From assembly GCA_963693105.1 (NCBI GenBank), contig OY843752.1, positions 682,001-746,000 on the forward strand: a DNA stretch of 64,000 nt, in the 5' to 3' direction. A program made the translations under genes and the position numbers. How positions within the stretch are numbered: the stretch's first letter is position 1; each line of letters starts with the position of its first letter. Below, one piece after another: positions 11,139 through 18,768 of the stretch. The stretch is from Oxydemutator sp963693105. GTDB lineage: Bacteria > Pseudomonadota > Gammaproteobacteria > Poriferisulfidales > Oxydemutatoraceae. The notes beneath the pieces are model-generated. The model saw only the letters and a program-made list of their open reading frames with translations. It was not told the DNA's origin and made no database searches.

Positions 11139-11736
11139 TCGCGGGTTTCTCCAGAACCTGCTTCCTGAAATATTGCTGGCTGTCACCGTTGCGGCGTTGG
11201 CGGCGGTGACCACTCTGGAAGCGTTTCAGGCTCTTTCTCTCTACAACCGCGGCCTGATTGAGGCCGGTGAATGGTGGCGTTTGCTGACGGGCAATCTCGC
11301 CCACCTGAACCTGCGCCACCTGCTGCTTGACCTGTTTGCCTGGATATTGATTTTCCTGCTGGGGCGCGCGTGGTTGAGCGTGACCGACTGGATTGTCTGC
11401 CTCGTGGTCTGTTGTCTGGCGGTATCCGCCGGTTTGTACTGGTTCTCCCCGGAGATTGGGATTTTCGGCGGTCTGTCCGGCGCCCTGCACGGCCTGTTTG
11501 TGGTGATGGCGTTCAAGCAGCTTCGCGCCGGCGACCGTCTGGGCTGGCTGCTGTTGTTGCTGGTCACGGTCAAACTGCTGTACGAAGGCCGCTACGGAGG
11601 AACCCCGGGCACTTCGGAACTGATTGGCGTGCCGGTCGCCGCCGAAACCCACCTCTACGGCGCGCTCGGCGGCGCCGTGCTTTCCCTGCTGCTGATTCTG
11701 CCGGGCTGGTTCGGGAAGAGAAGGGAGCGGGCATAA
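11131..11736 (+). CDS. Rhomboid-family intramembrane protease, probable rhombosortase
   Basis: A 201-residue polytopic membrane protein with the rhomboid serine-protease layout. It has a GNLAHLNLRHLLLD segment (residues 54-67), the catalytic serine in GGLSGALHG (Ser116), and the partner histidine in AAETHLYGALGG (His174). Rhombosortases cleave the C-terminal Gly-rich/transmembrane/basic tail of GlyGly-CTERM proteins so that they can be released or anchored at the surface. The ATG at 11131 overlaps the last codons of the giant protein, whose tail has exactly this form. That pairing suggests a dedicated enzyme and substrate with coupled translation. A generic rhomboid is the alternative, but size and context favour rhombosortase. 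Confidence 0.82.
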   Translation: MPDRGFLQNLLPEILLAVTVAALAAVTTLEAFQALSLYNRGLIEAGEWWRLLTGNLAHLNLRHLLLDLFAWILIFLLGRAWLSVTDWIVCLVVCCLAVSAGLYWFSPEIGIFGGLSGALHGLFVVMAFKQLRAGDRLGWLLLLLVTVKLLYEGRYGGTPGTSELIGVPVAAETHLYGALGGAVLSLLLILPGWFGKRRERA

Positions 11737-11739
11737 AAA

Positions 11740-11772
11740 AACCCGGTCGCGCATTGACGTGGCCGGGTTCTT
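11740..11772. terminator. Bidirectional terminator, copy 1
   Basis: A stem formed by AACCCGG and CCGGGTT with a GCGCATTGAC-like loop, flanked by an A-run on the left and T residues on the right. It sits 3 bases after the rhomboid stop and would serve transcripts from both sides. Confidence 0.85.
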
Positions 11773-11939
11773 GCCAAAGAGGGGTTCCCGGAGGAACCCC
11801 CGCCAGCAGGCTTATCTTCTGGTGGTGCGCCGCCGTTTCTTGACGGTGCGTCTCTTCTTGGGAGCCGCTCTCCGCTTTTTGACAGTGCGCCTCTTTCTGC
11901 CGGGCTGGTTCAGGAAGAGAAGGGAGCGGGCATAAAAAA

Positions 11940-11972
11940 AACCCGGCCGCCCATTGACGCGGCCGGGCTTTT
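11940..11972. terminator. Bidirectional terminator, copy 2
   Basis: Same hairpin as copy 1 with small changes in the stem (CCGCCC...GCGG), an A-run before it and TTTT after it. Confidence 0.8.
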
Positions 11973-12139
11973 GCCGAAGAGGGGTTCCCGGAGGACCCCA
12001 CCAACAGGCTTATCTTCTTCTGATGGTGCGCCGCCGTTTCTTGACGGTGCGCTTCTTCTTGGGAGCCGCTCTCCGCTTTTTAACGGTGCGCCTCTTTCTG
12101 TCGGGCTGGTTCGGGAAGAGAAGGGAGCGGGCATAAAAA

Positions 12140-12171
12140 AACCCGGCCGCGCATTGACGCGGCCGGGTTTT
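12140..12171. terminator. Bidirectional terminator, copy 3 (perfect 12-bp stem)
   Basis: AACCCGGCCGCG, a six-base loop CATTGA, then CGCGGCCGGGTT followed by T residues. This is the best-conserved hairpin of the five. Confidence 0.85.
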
Positions 12172-12337
12172 GCCGAAGAGGGGTTCCCGGAGGACCCCAC
12201 CAACAGGCTTATCTTCTTCTGATGGTGCGCCGCCGTTTCTTGACGGTGCGTCTCTTCTTGGGAGATGCTCTCCGCTTTTTGACGGTGCGTCTCTTTCTGC
12301 CGGGCTGGTTCAGGAAGAGAAGGGAGCGGGCATAAAA

Positions 12338-12369
12338 AACCCGGCCGCGCATTGACGTGGCCGGGTTTT
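12338..12369. terminator. Bidirectional terminator, copy 4
   Basis: Same hairpin with one mismatch (GACGTGG for GACGCGG) and a shorter A-run. Confidence 0.8.
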
Positions 12370-12575
12370 GCCGAAGAGGGGTTCCCGTAGGAACCCCCGA
12401 CCAACAGGCTTGTCCTCTGGTGGTGCGCCGCCGTTTCTTGACGGTGCGCCTCTTCTTGGGAGATGCTCTCCGTTTCTTGACGGTGCGCCTCTTCTTGGGA
12501 GCCGCTCTCCGCTTTTTGATGGTGCGTCTCTTTCTGTCGGGCTGGTTCGGGAAGAGAAGGGAGCGGGCATAAAAA

Positions 12576-12608
12576 AACCCGGTCGCGCATTGACGCGGCC
12601 GGGTTTTT
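12576..12608. terminator. Bidirectional terminator, copy 5, next to the intact histone-like gene
   Basis: Same hairpin, followed by TTTTT on the plus strand and preceded by seven A residues. It lies about 40 bases beyond the stop of the minus-strand histone-like gene and is probably its working terminator. Confidence 0.85.
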
Positions 12609-12647
12609 GTCGAAGAGGGGTTCCCGGAGGAACCCCCGCCAGCAGGC

Positions 12648-13079
12648 TTATCTTCTGGTGGTGCGCCGCCGTTTCTTGACGGTGCGCCTCTTCTTGGGAG
12701 CCGCTCTCCGCTTTTTAACGGTGCGTCTCTTTTTGGGAGCCGCTCTCCGCTTTTTGACGGTGCGTCTCTTTTTAACGGTGCGTTTCTTCTTGGGAGCCGC
12801 TCTCCGTTTCTTGACGGTGCGTCTCTTCTTGGGAGCCGCTCTCCGCTTCTTGACGGTGCGCCTCTTCTTGGGAGCCGCTCTCCGTTTTTTAACCGTGCGC
12901 CTCTTCTTGACGGTGCGCTTTTTCTTGGTGGCTGCTTTTCTTTTGACGGTTCGCTTTTTGCGGGTGGCGGTTTTCCGCTTGGGAGCCGCCCGCTTTGCTG
13001 TGCGTCGTTTAGTCGGTCTGCGTTTGGCCGCAGACTTCCTCTTTACAAGTCGCTTTTTAGTGCGTCTTTTTATGGCCAT
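12648..13079 (-). CDS. Lys/Arg-rich histone H1-like DNA-binding protein with 13-residue repeats
   Basis: 143 residues made almost wholly of Lys, Arg, Ala, Thr, Val and Pro. The central and C-terminal part repeats RTVKKRRAAPKKR, a 39-bp unit at DNA level, several times. Bacterial H1-like proteins with such tails (BpH1, AlgP type) bind DNA without specificity and affect nucleoid compaction. The start is the ATG at 13079 because AGGAGG lies 5 bases upstream; an in-frame ATG at 13094 would place the Shine-Dalgarno inside the gene. Repeat number should vary easily between strains, so length may differ. Four truncated copies of the gene's 3' end sit downstream in the tandem block. Confidence 0.85.
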   Translation of the reverse strand: MAIKRRTKKRLVKRKSAAKRRPTKRRTAKRAAPKRKTATRKKRTVKRKAATKKKRTVKKRRTVKKRRAAPKKRRTVKKRRAAPKKRRTVKKRRAAPKKKRTVKKRRTVKKRRAAPKKRRTVKKRRAAPKKRRTVKKRRRTTRR

Positions 13080-13157
13080 CAGTACCTCCTGCATGTTGTT
13101 GGCGATGGAGCCGGACTGCCTCGCGCCACTGTCGTGGGGGGCAAAATTCTTTGGAAA

Positions 13158-13354
13158 AATGAGATAACTCCGTAGAAGTCGTCGTTCCCGTCTTCCTTTG
13201 AACCATGGGGTTCAGAGAACAAGTCGCTTCCGTCGCCTTCAGGCTTCTCATGGATATGAGCATGCACACCGGCGACGGCGTTAACCCGTTTTATCAAGAA
13301 GTACGGCAAAGGATTATTCAGGGAACTAACGAGTATCACAGAGTTATCTCAAGA
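13158..13354 (-). ncRNA. ssrS: 6S RNA (RNA polymerase regulator)
   Basis: On the minus strand the segment begins with GAGATAACTC and ends with the exact complement GAGTTATCTC, forming the closing stem (13341-13350 with 13161-13170). Inside it has the signature of proteobacterial 6S RNA: GCATGCTC, then GAGAAGCCT, then a GAACC-CAT-GGTTC hairpin and a GGGAACGACGACTT segment. 6S RNA mimics an open promoter and sequesters sigma70 RNA polymerase in stationary phase. It lies directly downstream of zapA, its usual place in gamma- and betaproteobacteria. The closing stem overlaps the zapA stop codon. The ends are estimates. Confidence 0.88.
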
Positions 13355-13664
13355 CTTTTAAAATCGTGTTGGTTGTCGGGGAACCGGATGACTTGCAACC
13401 CGCTTCAACCCGACGGGCCAGGCGCGTTACTTTTTCTTTCCACCCGCGCTGTGTTTTCAGCAGTTGATCGGCCAGGTTGAGCGCGGTAATCACGGAGACC
13501 TTTTCGTTGTCGGCGGTGGCGGAGGAGTGCTTCATCCCGGAAATCAGCCGGTTCAGGTGGCTTGCCGCCTCGTGCAGGTCCTGCTCTTCTTCCGGCTCGC
13601 ATGCCACGAGGTAGTTTCTTCCGAGAATATTGATTTCGATATTGGACAGATTGCGGTTCATCAA
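13344..13664 (-). CDS. zapA: Cell division protein ZapA
   Basis: 106 residues. The N-terminus INILGRNYLVACEPEEEQDLHEAASHLNRLI is the ZapA beta-hairpin and first helix, followed by a coiled-coil region (VITALNLADQLL). ZapA binds and cross-links FtsZ filaments at midcell. The C-terminus has about 20 extra residues beyond the usual end. The gene overlaps the upstream zapB-like gene at its start (ATGATG near 13664), and its TAA stop falls inside the first stem of the 6S RNA. Both neighbours match the normal zapA setting, so the call is firm. Confidence 0.9.
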   Translation of the reverse strand: MMNRNLSNIEINILGRNYLVACEPEEEQDLHEAASHLNRLISGMKHSSATADNEKVSVITALNLADQLLKTQRGWKEKVTRLARRVEAGCKSSGSPTTNTILKVLR

Positions 13665-13900
13665 AAGGCGGGATGTTTGTTGATTTTCTGGAGGCGTTGA
13701 ATAAGCGATTTAAGTTTCTCTGTCACGTGCTTGTTTTTTTCAACAAGCGATTTATTTTCTGACAGGAGATTGTGTTGCTCATTGCGTAAGACTCTGTTCT
13801 CTTCGGCGAGACGGCCGTAGCTTTCGAGCAGTTTTTCAACTTGCTGCTCCAGCTCTTCAATCGGGTGAAATCCTTCGATAAGAGTTTCCGACTGATTCAT
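13661..13900 (-). CDS. Small coiled-coil cell-division protein, ZapB-like
   Basis: 79 residues, almost all predicted coiled coil: heptad-like Leu spacing runs from IEELEQQVEKLLESYGRLAEEN to LKSLIQRLQKI. This matches the short proteins found directly upstream of zapA in gammaproteobacteria (ZapB-like family), which help order the Z-ring. The ATG at 13900 is chosen because residues from longer starts do not continue the coiled coil. The 3' end overlaps zapA by four bases, indicating an operon. Its exact role is inferred from position and fold only. Confidence 0.75.
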   Translation of the reverse strand: MNQSETLIEGFHPIEELEQQVEKLLESYGRLAEENRVLRNEQHNLLSENKSLVEKNKHVTEKLKSLIQRLQKINKHPAF

Positions 13901-14115
13901 GTGCTGAATAGTATGATATTTTTTGCAATGGTCAAGTAAAAAAAAACGGAATATTTTTTCCCGAATCCGGTACACTTGGCCGGACAAATTCGCGGATGGT
14001 TTTCATCGTTGCAAAGCACCGCAAGCCGCGCATTTTTATCGTTTCTAAACGCATGAAATAGAAAGAAATATGAGACAGCGCGGAACGTGCTATGGTGGAC
14101 TTTCGGTCGTCGAAT

Positions 14116-15438
14116 ATGGATAGAAAAAACAAAGATACGGGTCACGCACCGCAGGAATTTGCAAAACGCCGCCGCCGTGTTTTGCGAAAAATCGGGCGGG
14201 ATTCACTGTTGTGCGTGCGCGCCGCTCCACGCAGGACTTACGCCGGGGACGTGGATTATCCCTATCGCCAGAACAATGATTTTGCGTACCTCACCGGCTT
14301 GATGGAGGACGCGATGATCGCGGTCTTCGCGCCCGGCTGCGAGCACGGAGACTATGTTTTGTTCTGCACTCCGAACGACAACACCAGCGCGATGTGGGAA
14401 GGACGGCGCGTCGGTGTGCGCGGCGCGACACGTCATCACGGCGTGGACCTGGCGCTGCCGCTTCACGACTTCGCCGAATGGTTGCCGCGTCTGCTCAAGG
14501 GACGGCGGCGGCTTTATTGCGATCTGGACGACGGGCTGCACGTGGCGGAGATGGCCGCGGCCTGCGCGCGCACGCGCCGCGCCGAACGCGGCGGCGCGGC
14601 GCCGCGCGAACTGGTGGACGCGGCCGTGGTGCTGCACGAGATGCGCCTTAAAAAGTCGCCGTTCGAGGTGCGCCTGATGCGCAGGGCCGCGGACATTTCG
14701 GTTGCCGCGCATCGCCGCGCGTGGCGTCTGTGCCGCCCGGGTTTGTACGAACATGAAATCGCCGCGGAGTTGCTGCACGAGTTTCACCGCCACGGCGCGG
14801 CGTCGGCCTACCCGCCGATTGTCGGCGGCGGCGCCAACGCCTGCGTGCTGCATTACATTGACAACAAGGACTTGCTGAAAGACGGGAATCTGCTGCTGAT
14901 AGACGCCGGCGCGGAATACCGGTTGTACGCCGGCGACGTGACGCGCACGATACCGGTCAATGGGCGCTTTCGCCCGGCGCAGCGCGAGCTGTACGAGATC
15001 GTGCTGGAAGCGCAGAAGGAGGCCATCGCCCGGGTCGTCCCCGGCAATTCGTGGGAGGAGGTTCACGCCGCCGCGGTGGCCGCGCTGACGCGCGGGCTGG
15101 TGGCGGCCGGGCTGCTGCGCGGGCGCGTGCCGGCGCTGATCCGCAAGGGCGCTTATGCAAGGTTTTACATGCATGGCACCGGCCACTGGCTCGGCATGAA
15201 TGTGCACGATGTCGGCGCCTACCGGCAGGACGGCCGTCCCCGCCGTTTCGAGCCGGGCATGGTATTGACCATCGAGCCGGGTCTGTACGTGCGCCGCTCG
15301 CGCGATGTTCCGGGGCGCTGGTGGAATACCGGTATCCGTATCGAGGACGATGTGCTGGTGACATCGCGCGCGCCGCGGGTGCTGACCGAGGCGCTGCCGA
15401 AAGAAGCCGACCTCATCGAGGCGGCGATGGCGGAATGA
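14116..15438 (+). CDS. pepP: Xaa-Pro aminopeptidase (PepP, M24B family)
   Basis: 440 residues from the ATG at 14116; an upstream ATG at 14092 would add 8. The N-terminal domain includes YPYRQNNDFAYLTGL, typical of PepP. The C-terminal pita-bread domain carries the five metal ligands: Asp in LLIDAGAEY and in YAGDVTRT, His in MHGTGHWLG, Glu in TIEPGLYV and in IRIEDDVLV. The enzyme removes N-terminal residues that precede proline and is cytoplasmic. In many gammaproteobacteria pepP is followed by ubiH and a second ubiquinone hydroxylase, as here. The last 12 residues are repeated at the end of the next, truncated ORF because of a local tandem duplication. Confidence 0.93.
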   Translation: MDRKNKDTGHAPQEFAKRRRRVLRKIGRDSLLCVRAAPRRTYAGDVDYPYRQNNDFAYLTGLMEDAMIAVFAPGCEHGDYVLFCTPNDNTSAMWEGRRVGVRGATRHHGVDLALPLHDFAEWLPRLLKGRRRLYCDLDDGLHVAEMAAACARTRRAERGGAAPRELVDAAVVLHEMRLKKSPFEVRLMRRAADISVAAHRRAWRLCRPGLYEHEIAAELLHEFHRHGAASAYPPIVGGGANACVLHYIDNKDLLKDGNLLLIDAGAEYRLYAGDVTRTIPVNGRFRPAQRELYEIVLEAQKEAIARVVPGNSWEEVHAAAVAALTRGLVAAGLLRGRVPALIRKGAYARFYMHGTGHWLGMNVHDVGAYRQDGRPRRFEPGMVLTIEPGLYVRRSRDVPGRWWNTGIRIEDDVLVTSRAPRVLTEALPKEADLIEAAMAE

Positions 15439-16031
15439 ACACGGATTACGATGTGGCCATCCTCGGCGCCGGCCTGGCCGGCTCGGCGCTGGCGCTGGCG
15501 CTGCGCGACACCGGCGCGCGCACCGCAATCATCGAGACGCGCAATCTCGCGGCGCCGGCGAAGATGCCGTTGCGCGCGATTGCGTTGTCCGAGGTCAGCC
15601 GGCGTATTCTGGAGCGCCTCGGCGCATGGGATGCGCTGCGCGACCACGCCTGTCCGGTGCGCAGGATTCACGTATCCGAGCAGGGTGTTTTCGGCGTGAC
15701 CCGCATTTGCGCCGCGAAAGAAGCCGACCTCATCGAGGCGGCGATGGCGGAATGAGCACGGATTACGATGTGGTCATCCTCGGCGCCGGCCTGGCCGGCT
15801 CGGCGCTGGCGCTGGCGCTGCGCGACACCGGCGCGCGCACTGCAATCATCGAGACGCGCAATCTTGCGGCGCCGGCGAAGATGCCGTTGCGCGCGATTGC
15901 GTTGTCCGAGGTCAGCCGGCGTATTCTGGAGCGCCTCGGCGCATGGGATGCGCTGCGCGACCACGCTTGTCCGGTGCGCGGGATTCACGTATCCGAGCAG
16001 GGTGTTTTCGGCGTGACCCGCATTTGCGCCG
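15398..16031. repeat. 317-bp tandem duplication across the pepP/ubiH junction
   Basis: Bases 15398-15714 and 15715-16031 are near identical, with only a few substitutions (for example GATGTGGCC against GATGTGGTC). Each copy begins in the last codons of pepP and ends about 280 bases into ubiH. The duplication leaves an intact pepP, a truncated ubiH copy ending in pepP codons, and an intact ubiH. Confidence 0.93.
15435..15755 (+). pseudogene. Truncated ubiH duplicate ending in a copy of the pepP C-terminus
   Basis: 106 residues: the first ~94 match the N-terminal FAD-binding part of the following UbiH (DYDVxILGAGLAGSALALALR and the next beta strand), then the frame passes into KEADLIEAAMAE, the PepP C-terminus. 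It lacks the rest of the flavin and substrate domains and cannot be an active monooxygenase. It keeps an intact start overlapping the pepP stop and its own stop overlaps the true ubiH start, so translation coupling through the operon is preserved. The few differences from the intact copy suggest a recent event. Confidence 0.88.
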
Positions 16032-16957
16032 CGGAGGAGGGGCTGGATTCGCTGGGGCATGTGGTGCTCGCATCCGACCTGGCGCGCGCGCTGCACCGCC
16101 TGCTTCATGCGGCGGCGCGGTTGACGCTGTTGTCGCCGGTGCGTGCCGAAGAAGTCGCGCGCGATTCCGACGCCGTCGCCCTCCGTGTCCGCGGCGGCGA
16201 TGGCGTGTCGCAACTGCGCGCGAAGTTGCTGGTGCTGGCCGACGGCGGCGCGTCCGGTTTCGCCGGGCCTTTGGGCTTTCGCTTTCGTACGACGGATTAC
16301 CGCCAGTCGGCGGTGGTTGCCGCCATTGACAGCGGCGCCGGCGCCGGCGACATTGCCTGCGAGCGTTTCACCGGCCACGGCCCGCTCGCGGTATTGCCCG
16401 TTGGCGGGCGTCGGCGCGTGGTGGCGTGGGTGCACGCTTCCGGCGACGCCGATTCGGTTGCCGCGCTTGAGGACGATGAATTTGTCGCGCGCTTGCAGCA
16501 CGACCTGGGTTGGCGGCTTGGCAGATTGCAAAATCCGGGACCGCGTTTTGTTTATCCGCTGGGGCTGAACCGCTCGCTGGATATGGCGCGCGCGCGCGTC
16601 GTGCTGCTGGGTGACGCCGCGCACCGGGTTCATCCGGTTGCGGGGCAGGGTTTCAACCTGGCGCTGCGCGATGTCGCTTTTCTGTCCGAGTGCGTGTCCG
16701 ACGCGCCGCGCGATCCGGGTGCGGCCGATGTGCTGGCCGCCTACCGCGACCGCCGCGCGGCGGACGTGCGGCGTGTCGTGCGTTTCACCGACGTTCTCGC
16801 CCGGTTGTTTGTGATGCCCGGCAGGCCCGCCGCGTGCGCCCGCGGCGCCGGTCTGGCCGCGCTCGATTTGCTGCCGCCGCTGCGCCGCGCCCTCGTGCGC
16901 CGGGGGCTTGGCCTGGCGCCGCCGTGGCCGCGGCTTGCCGAAGATAGTGCGGCATGA
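15752..16957 (+). CDS. ubiH: FAD-dependent ubiquinone biosynthesis monooxygenase, UbiH-like
   Basis: 401 residues of the UbiH/UbiF/VisC class. It has the dinucleotide-binding motif VVILGAGLAGSALALALRD at the N-terminus, the conserved RAIALS segment, and the flavin ribityl-binding motif LLGDAAHRVHPVAGQGFNLALRDV near residue 285. These enzymes hydroxylate the aromatic ring of ubiquinone precursors with O2 and NADPH. The ATG at 15752 overlaps the stop of the truncated duplicate. The next gene is a second member of the same family, and the pepP-ubiH order is typical. Which ring position it hydroxylates cannot be fixed from sequence alone; the symbol rests on context. Confidence 0.85.
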   Translation: MSTDYDVVILGAGLAGSALALALRDTGARTAIIETRNLAAPAKMPLRAIALSEVSRRILERLGAWDALRDHACPVRGIHVSEQGVFGVTRICAAEEGLDSLGHVVLASDLARALHRLLHAAARLTLLSPVRAEEVARDSDAVALRVRGGDGVSQLRAKLLVLADGGASGFAGPLGFRFRTTDYRQSAVVAAIDSGAGAGDIACERFTGHGPLAVLPVGGRRRVVAWVHASGDADSVAALEDDEFVARLQHDLGWRLGRLQNPGPRFVYPLGLNRSLDMARARVVLLGDAAHRVHPVAGQGFNLALRDVAFLSECVSDAPRDPGAADVLAAYRDRRAADVRRVVRFTDVLARLFVMPGRPAACARGAGLAALDLLPPLRRALVRRGLGLAPPWPRLAEDSAA

Positions 16958-18125
16958 ACTTCCGGTCGCCGTCGTCGGCGGCGGCGTAATCGGCCTGGCC
17001 TGCGCCGCGAGGCTTGCGCTGGACGGCCGCCGCGTGCTGCTGTTCGCCGCCCGCCCGCCGCGCGTGCCGGACGATGCGGTTTCGGACAATGCGTATGAGC
17101 CGAGGACGTACGCGTTGAGCGGCGCCTCGTGCGCTTTTCTCGATGACATCGGCGCGCTTGCGCCGCTTGCGCGCAGCAGCCGCTTCCGGGCGCTTGAAGT
17201 GTGGGATGCCGAGGGCGGCGGCCACATTCATTTCAGCGCCGCCGAGCTTGGCGTTTCGCATCTGGGTATTGTTGTCGAGCACGGCCGCTTGTTGCAGTCG
17301 CTGTTTGCGCGCCTCGACGGGCTGGCGCAGGTCGAGCGCGTGGACGCGCAGCCGGTCGCGGTCGAGACCGACGCGCGAACCGGGCGGCGGCGGATTTTCA
17401 CCGGCGCCGACGAGCGCGATGTGGCTCTTGTCGTCGGCGCCGACGGCGTGCAGTCGCGCGTGCGCGAGTGGATGGGCGTCGCCTGGCGCCGCCGGGATTA
17501 CCGGCAGACCGCGCTTGTGGCCGTTGTCCGCACCGCGCAATCGCACCGTTCGACCTGCTGGCAGTGTTTCTCGCGCGATGGCGTGGTGGCTTTTCTGCCG
17601 CTGGCCGGGAAAGTCTGCGCGGTGGTCTGGTCGTGTCCGCGTGAGCGCGCACAGGAACTGCTCCGCGCCGGCGCCGCCTTTTTCGAGCCGCAACTCGAAC
17701 GCGCGTTCGGCGAGCGTCTGGGCGCGATTGAACTGCTGTCCGACATCGCTTCTTTCCCGCTGCACGGCGGCATCGTGGACGACTACGTCAAGCCGGGCTT
17801 TGCGCTGGTCGGCGACGCCGCGCACAGCGTGCATCCGCTCGCCGGACAGGGGGCCAATCTCGGCTTTGCCGATCTGGCCGCGTTGTTCGGGGCGCTCGCG
17901 CAAAGTCGTGGCGGCGATTTCTCGTGGCCGGTGCTGCGCCGCTATCAGCGTTCGGTCAAGGCGCGCAATCAGTGGATGAAAGGCGGGCTGGAGGCGTTGC
18001 TGTGGTTGTTCTCCCAATCCGGGCGGGCGGCGGTCCTGGCGCGCAGCGCCGGCCTCGATGGGGTCGGGCGTATCGCGCCGTTGAAAAACTTTTTTATGCG
18101 CCGCGCCGGCGCCGTGGCGCGTTAG
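16947..18125 (+). CDS. Second FAD-dependent ubiquinone-type monooxygenase (UbiI/UbiF/VisC family)
   Basis: About 392 residues from a GTG at 16947; an ATG at 16908 is possible but adds a basic stretch not expected in the family. It has VAVVGGGVIGLACAARLALDG at the N-terminus, GADGVQSRVREWM in the middle, and GDAAHSVHPLAGQGANLGFADLAAL near residue 290, all family hallmarks. The gene overlaps the end of ubiH, so the two are co-translated. It likely hydroxylates a second ring position of ubiquinone; in E. coli the matching slot holds ubiI (visC). Confidence 0.85.
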   Translation: MRHELPVAVVGGGVIGLACAARLALDGRRVLLFAARPPRVPDDAVSDNAYEPRTYALSGASCAFLDDIGALAPLARSSRFRALEVWDAEGGGHIHFSAAELGVSHLGIVVEHGRLLQSLFARLDGLAQVERVDAQPVAVETDARTGRRRIFTGADERDVALVVGADGVQSRVREWMGVAWRRRDYRQTALVAVVRTAQSHRSTCWQCFSRDGVVAFLPLAGKVCAVVWSCPRERAQELLRAGAAFFEPQLERAFGERLGAIELLSDIASFPLHGGIVDDYVKPGFALVGDAAHSVHPLAGQGANLGFADLAALFGALAQSRGGDFSWPVLRRYQRSVKARNQWMKGGLEALLWLFSQSGRAAVLARSAGLDGVGRIAPLKNFFMRRAGAVAR

Positions 18126-18176
18126 GGCGTTCGCCGCGTTATCAGGGGGGCACTCGCGGCGCCGGTGGCCGGATGC

Positions 18177-18683
18177 CTAAGAGGCGCCCAAAGCGCCCAG
18201 TGCCTCGTCGTAATTCGGCTCGTCGCTGATTTCGCCGACCAGTTCTTTGTGCAATACCTTGTTTTCCTTGTCCAGCAGCACGATGGCACGCGCCGTGATG
18301 CCGGCCAGCGGGCCTTCCTCAATCAGCACGCCGTAGTCCCGCGCGAAATCGCGCGAGCGCATCATGGACAGCACGACGATGTTGCCAAGCCCTTCGGTGC
18401 TGCAGAAGCGGTCCATTGCGAAAGGCAGGTCGGCGGAAACCACGATGACCGCGACATCGGAAAGTTTTGCCGCCGCTTCGTTGAATTTTCTGGTGGAGGT
18501 CGCGCACACCGGCGTGTCGAGACTCGGCACGATGCTGATCAGCTTTTTCCTGCCCGCGAAGTCCTTCAGCATCACGTCTTGAAGGTCCTTGTTCGTCAGT
18601 TTGAAATCGGGCGCATCCGAACCGACCGACGGCAAGTCGCCGCTGGTGTGAATCTGTTTGCCTTGCAGGGTGATTGTCGCCAT
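18177..18683 (-). CDS. tpx: Thiol peroxidase Tpx
   Basis: 168 residues, the normal size for Tpx. The peroxidatic cysteine lies in SLDTPVCATSTRKF (Cys60) and the resolving cysteine in DRFCSTEG (Cys94). Tpx reduces hydrogen peroxide and alkyl hydroperoxides using thioredoxin. The gene faces away from the outer-membrane protein gene at 18769, with an ~85-bp shared promoter region between them. The identification is clear. Confidence 0.95.
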   Translation of the reverse strand: MATITLQGKQIHTSGDLPSVGSDAPDFKLTNKDLQDVMLKDFAGRKKLISIVPSLDTPVCATSTRKFNEAAAKLSDVAVIVVSADLPFAMDRFCSTEGLGNIVVLSMMRSRDFARDYGVLIEEGPLAGITARAIVLLDKENKVLHKELVGEISDEPNYDEALGALGAS

Positions 18684-18768
18684 CTGCTTACTCCATAAAG
18701 TTGTGTTGTGAAAATGGGGGAAGTATTATACTGAAACTGTATTGAAACCGACGAGGAGGACTATCAGA

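Larger units (their letters stand above)
11701..12647. repeat. Five tandem copies of a ~200-bp terminator / histone-tail block
   Basis: Units begin at about 11701, 11900, 12101, 12300 and 12537, with lengths of about 199, 201, 199 and 237 bp, and a last copy that runs into the intact histone-like gene. Each unit holds the 3' end of the rhomboid gene (GGCTGGTTC...GCATAA), a strong GC-rich terminator hairpin followed by T residues, a GGGGTTCC...GGAACCCC-type segment, and the reverse-strand 3' end of the histone-H1-like gene. The block therefore arose by repeated duplication of the junction between two convergent genes. Open frames that read through it on either strand are made of these units and are not credible genes. 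The fourth unit carries one extra ~38-bp histone repeat. Confidence 0.9.

Noticed and set aside
11570..12590. Frames of 140-260 codons through the terminator block
   Set aside because: They consist of repeated translations of the ~200-bp unit, including the terminator hairpins, on either strand.
12640..12960. Regular 39-bp repeats that might suggest a CRISPR array
   Set aside because: The repeats are contiguous without unique spacers and encode the Lys/Arg-rich protein in frame.
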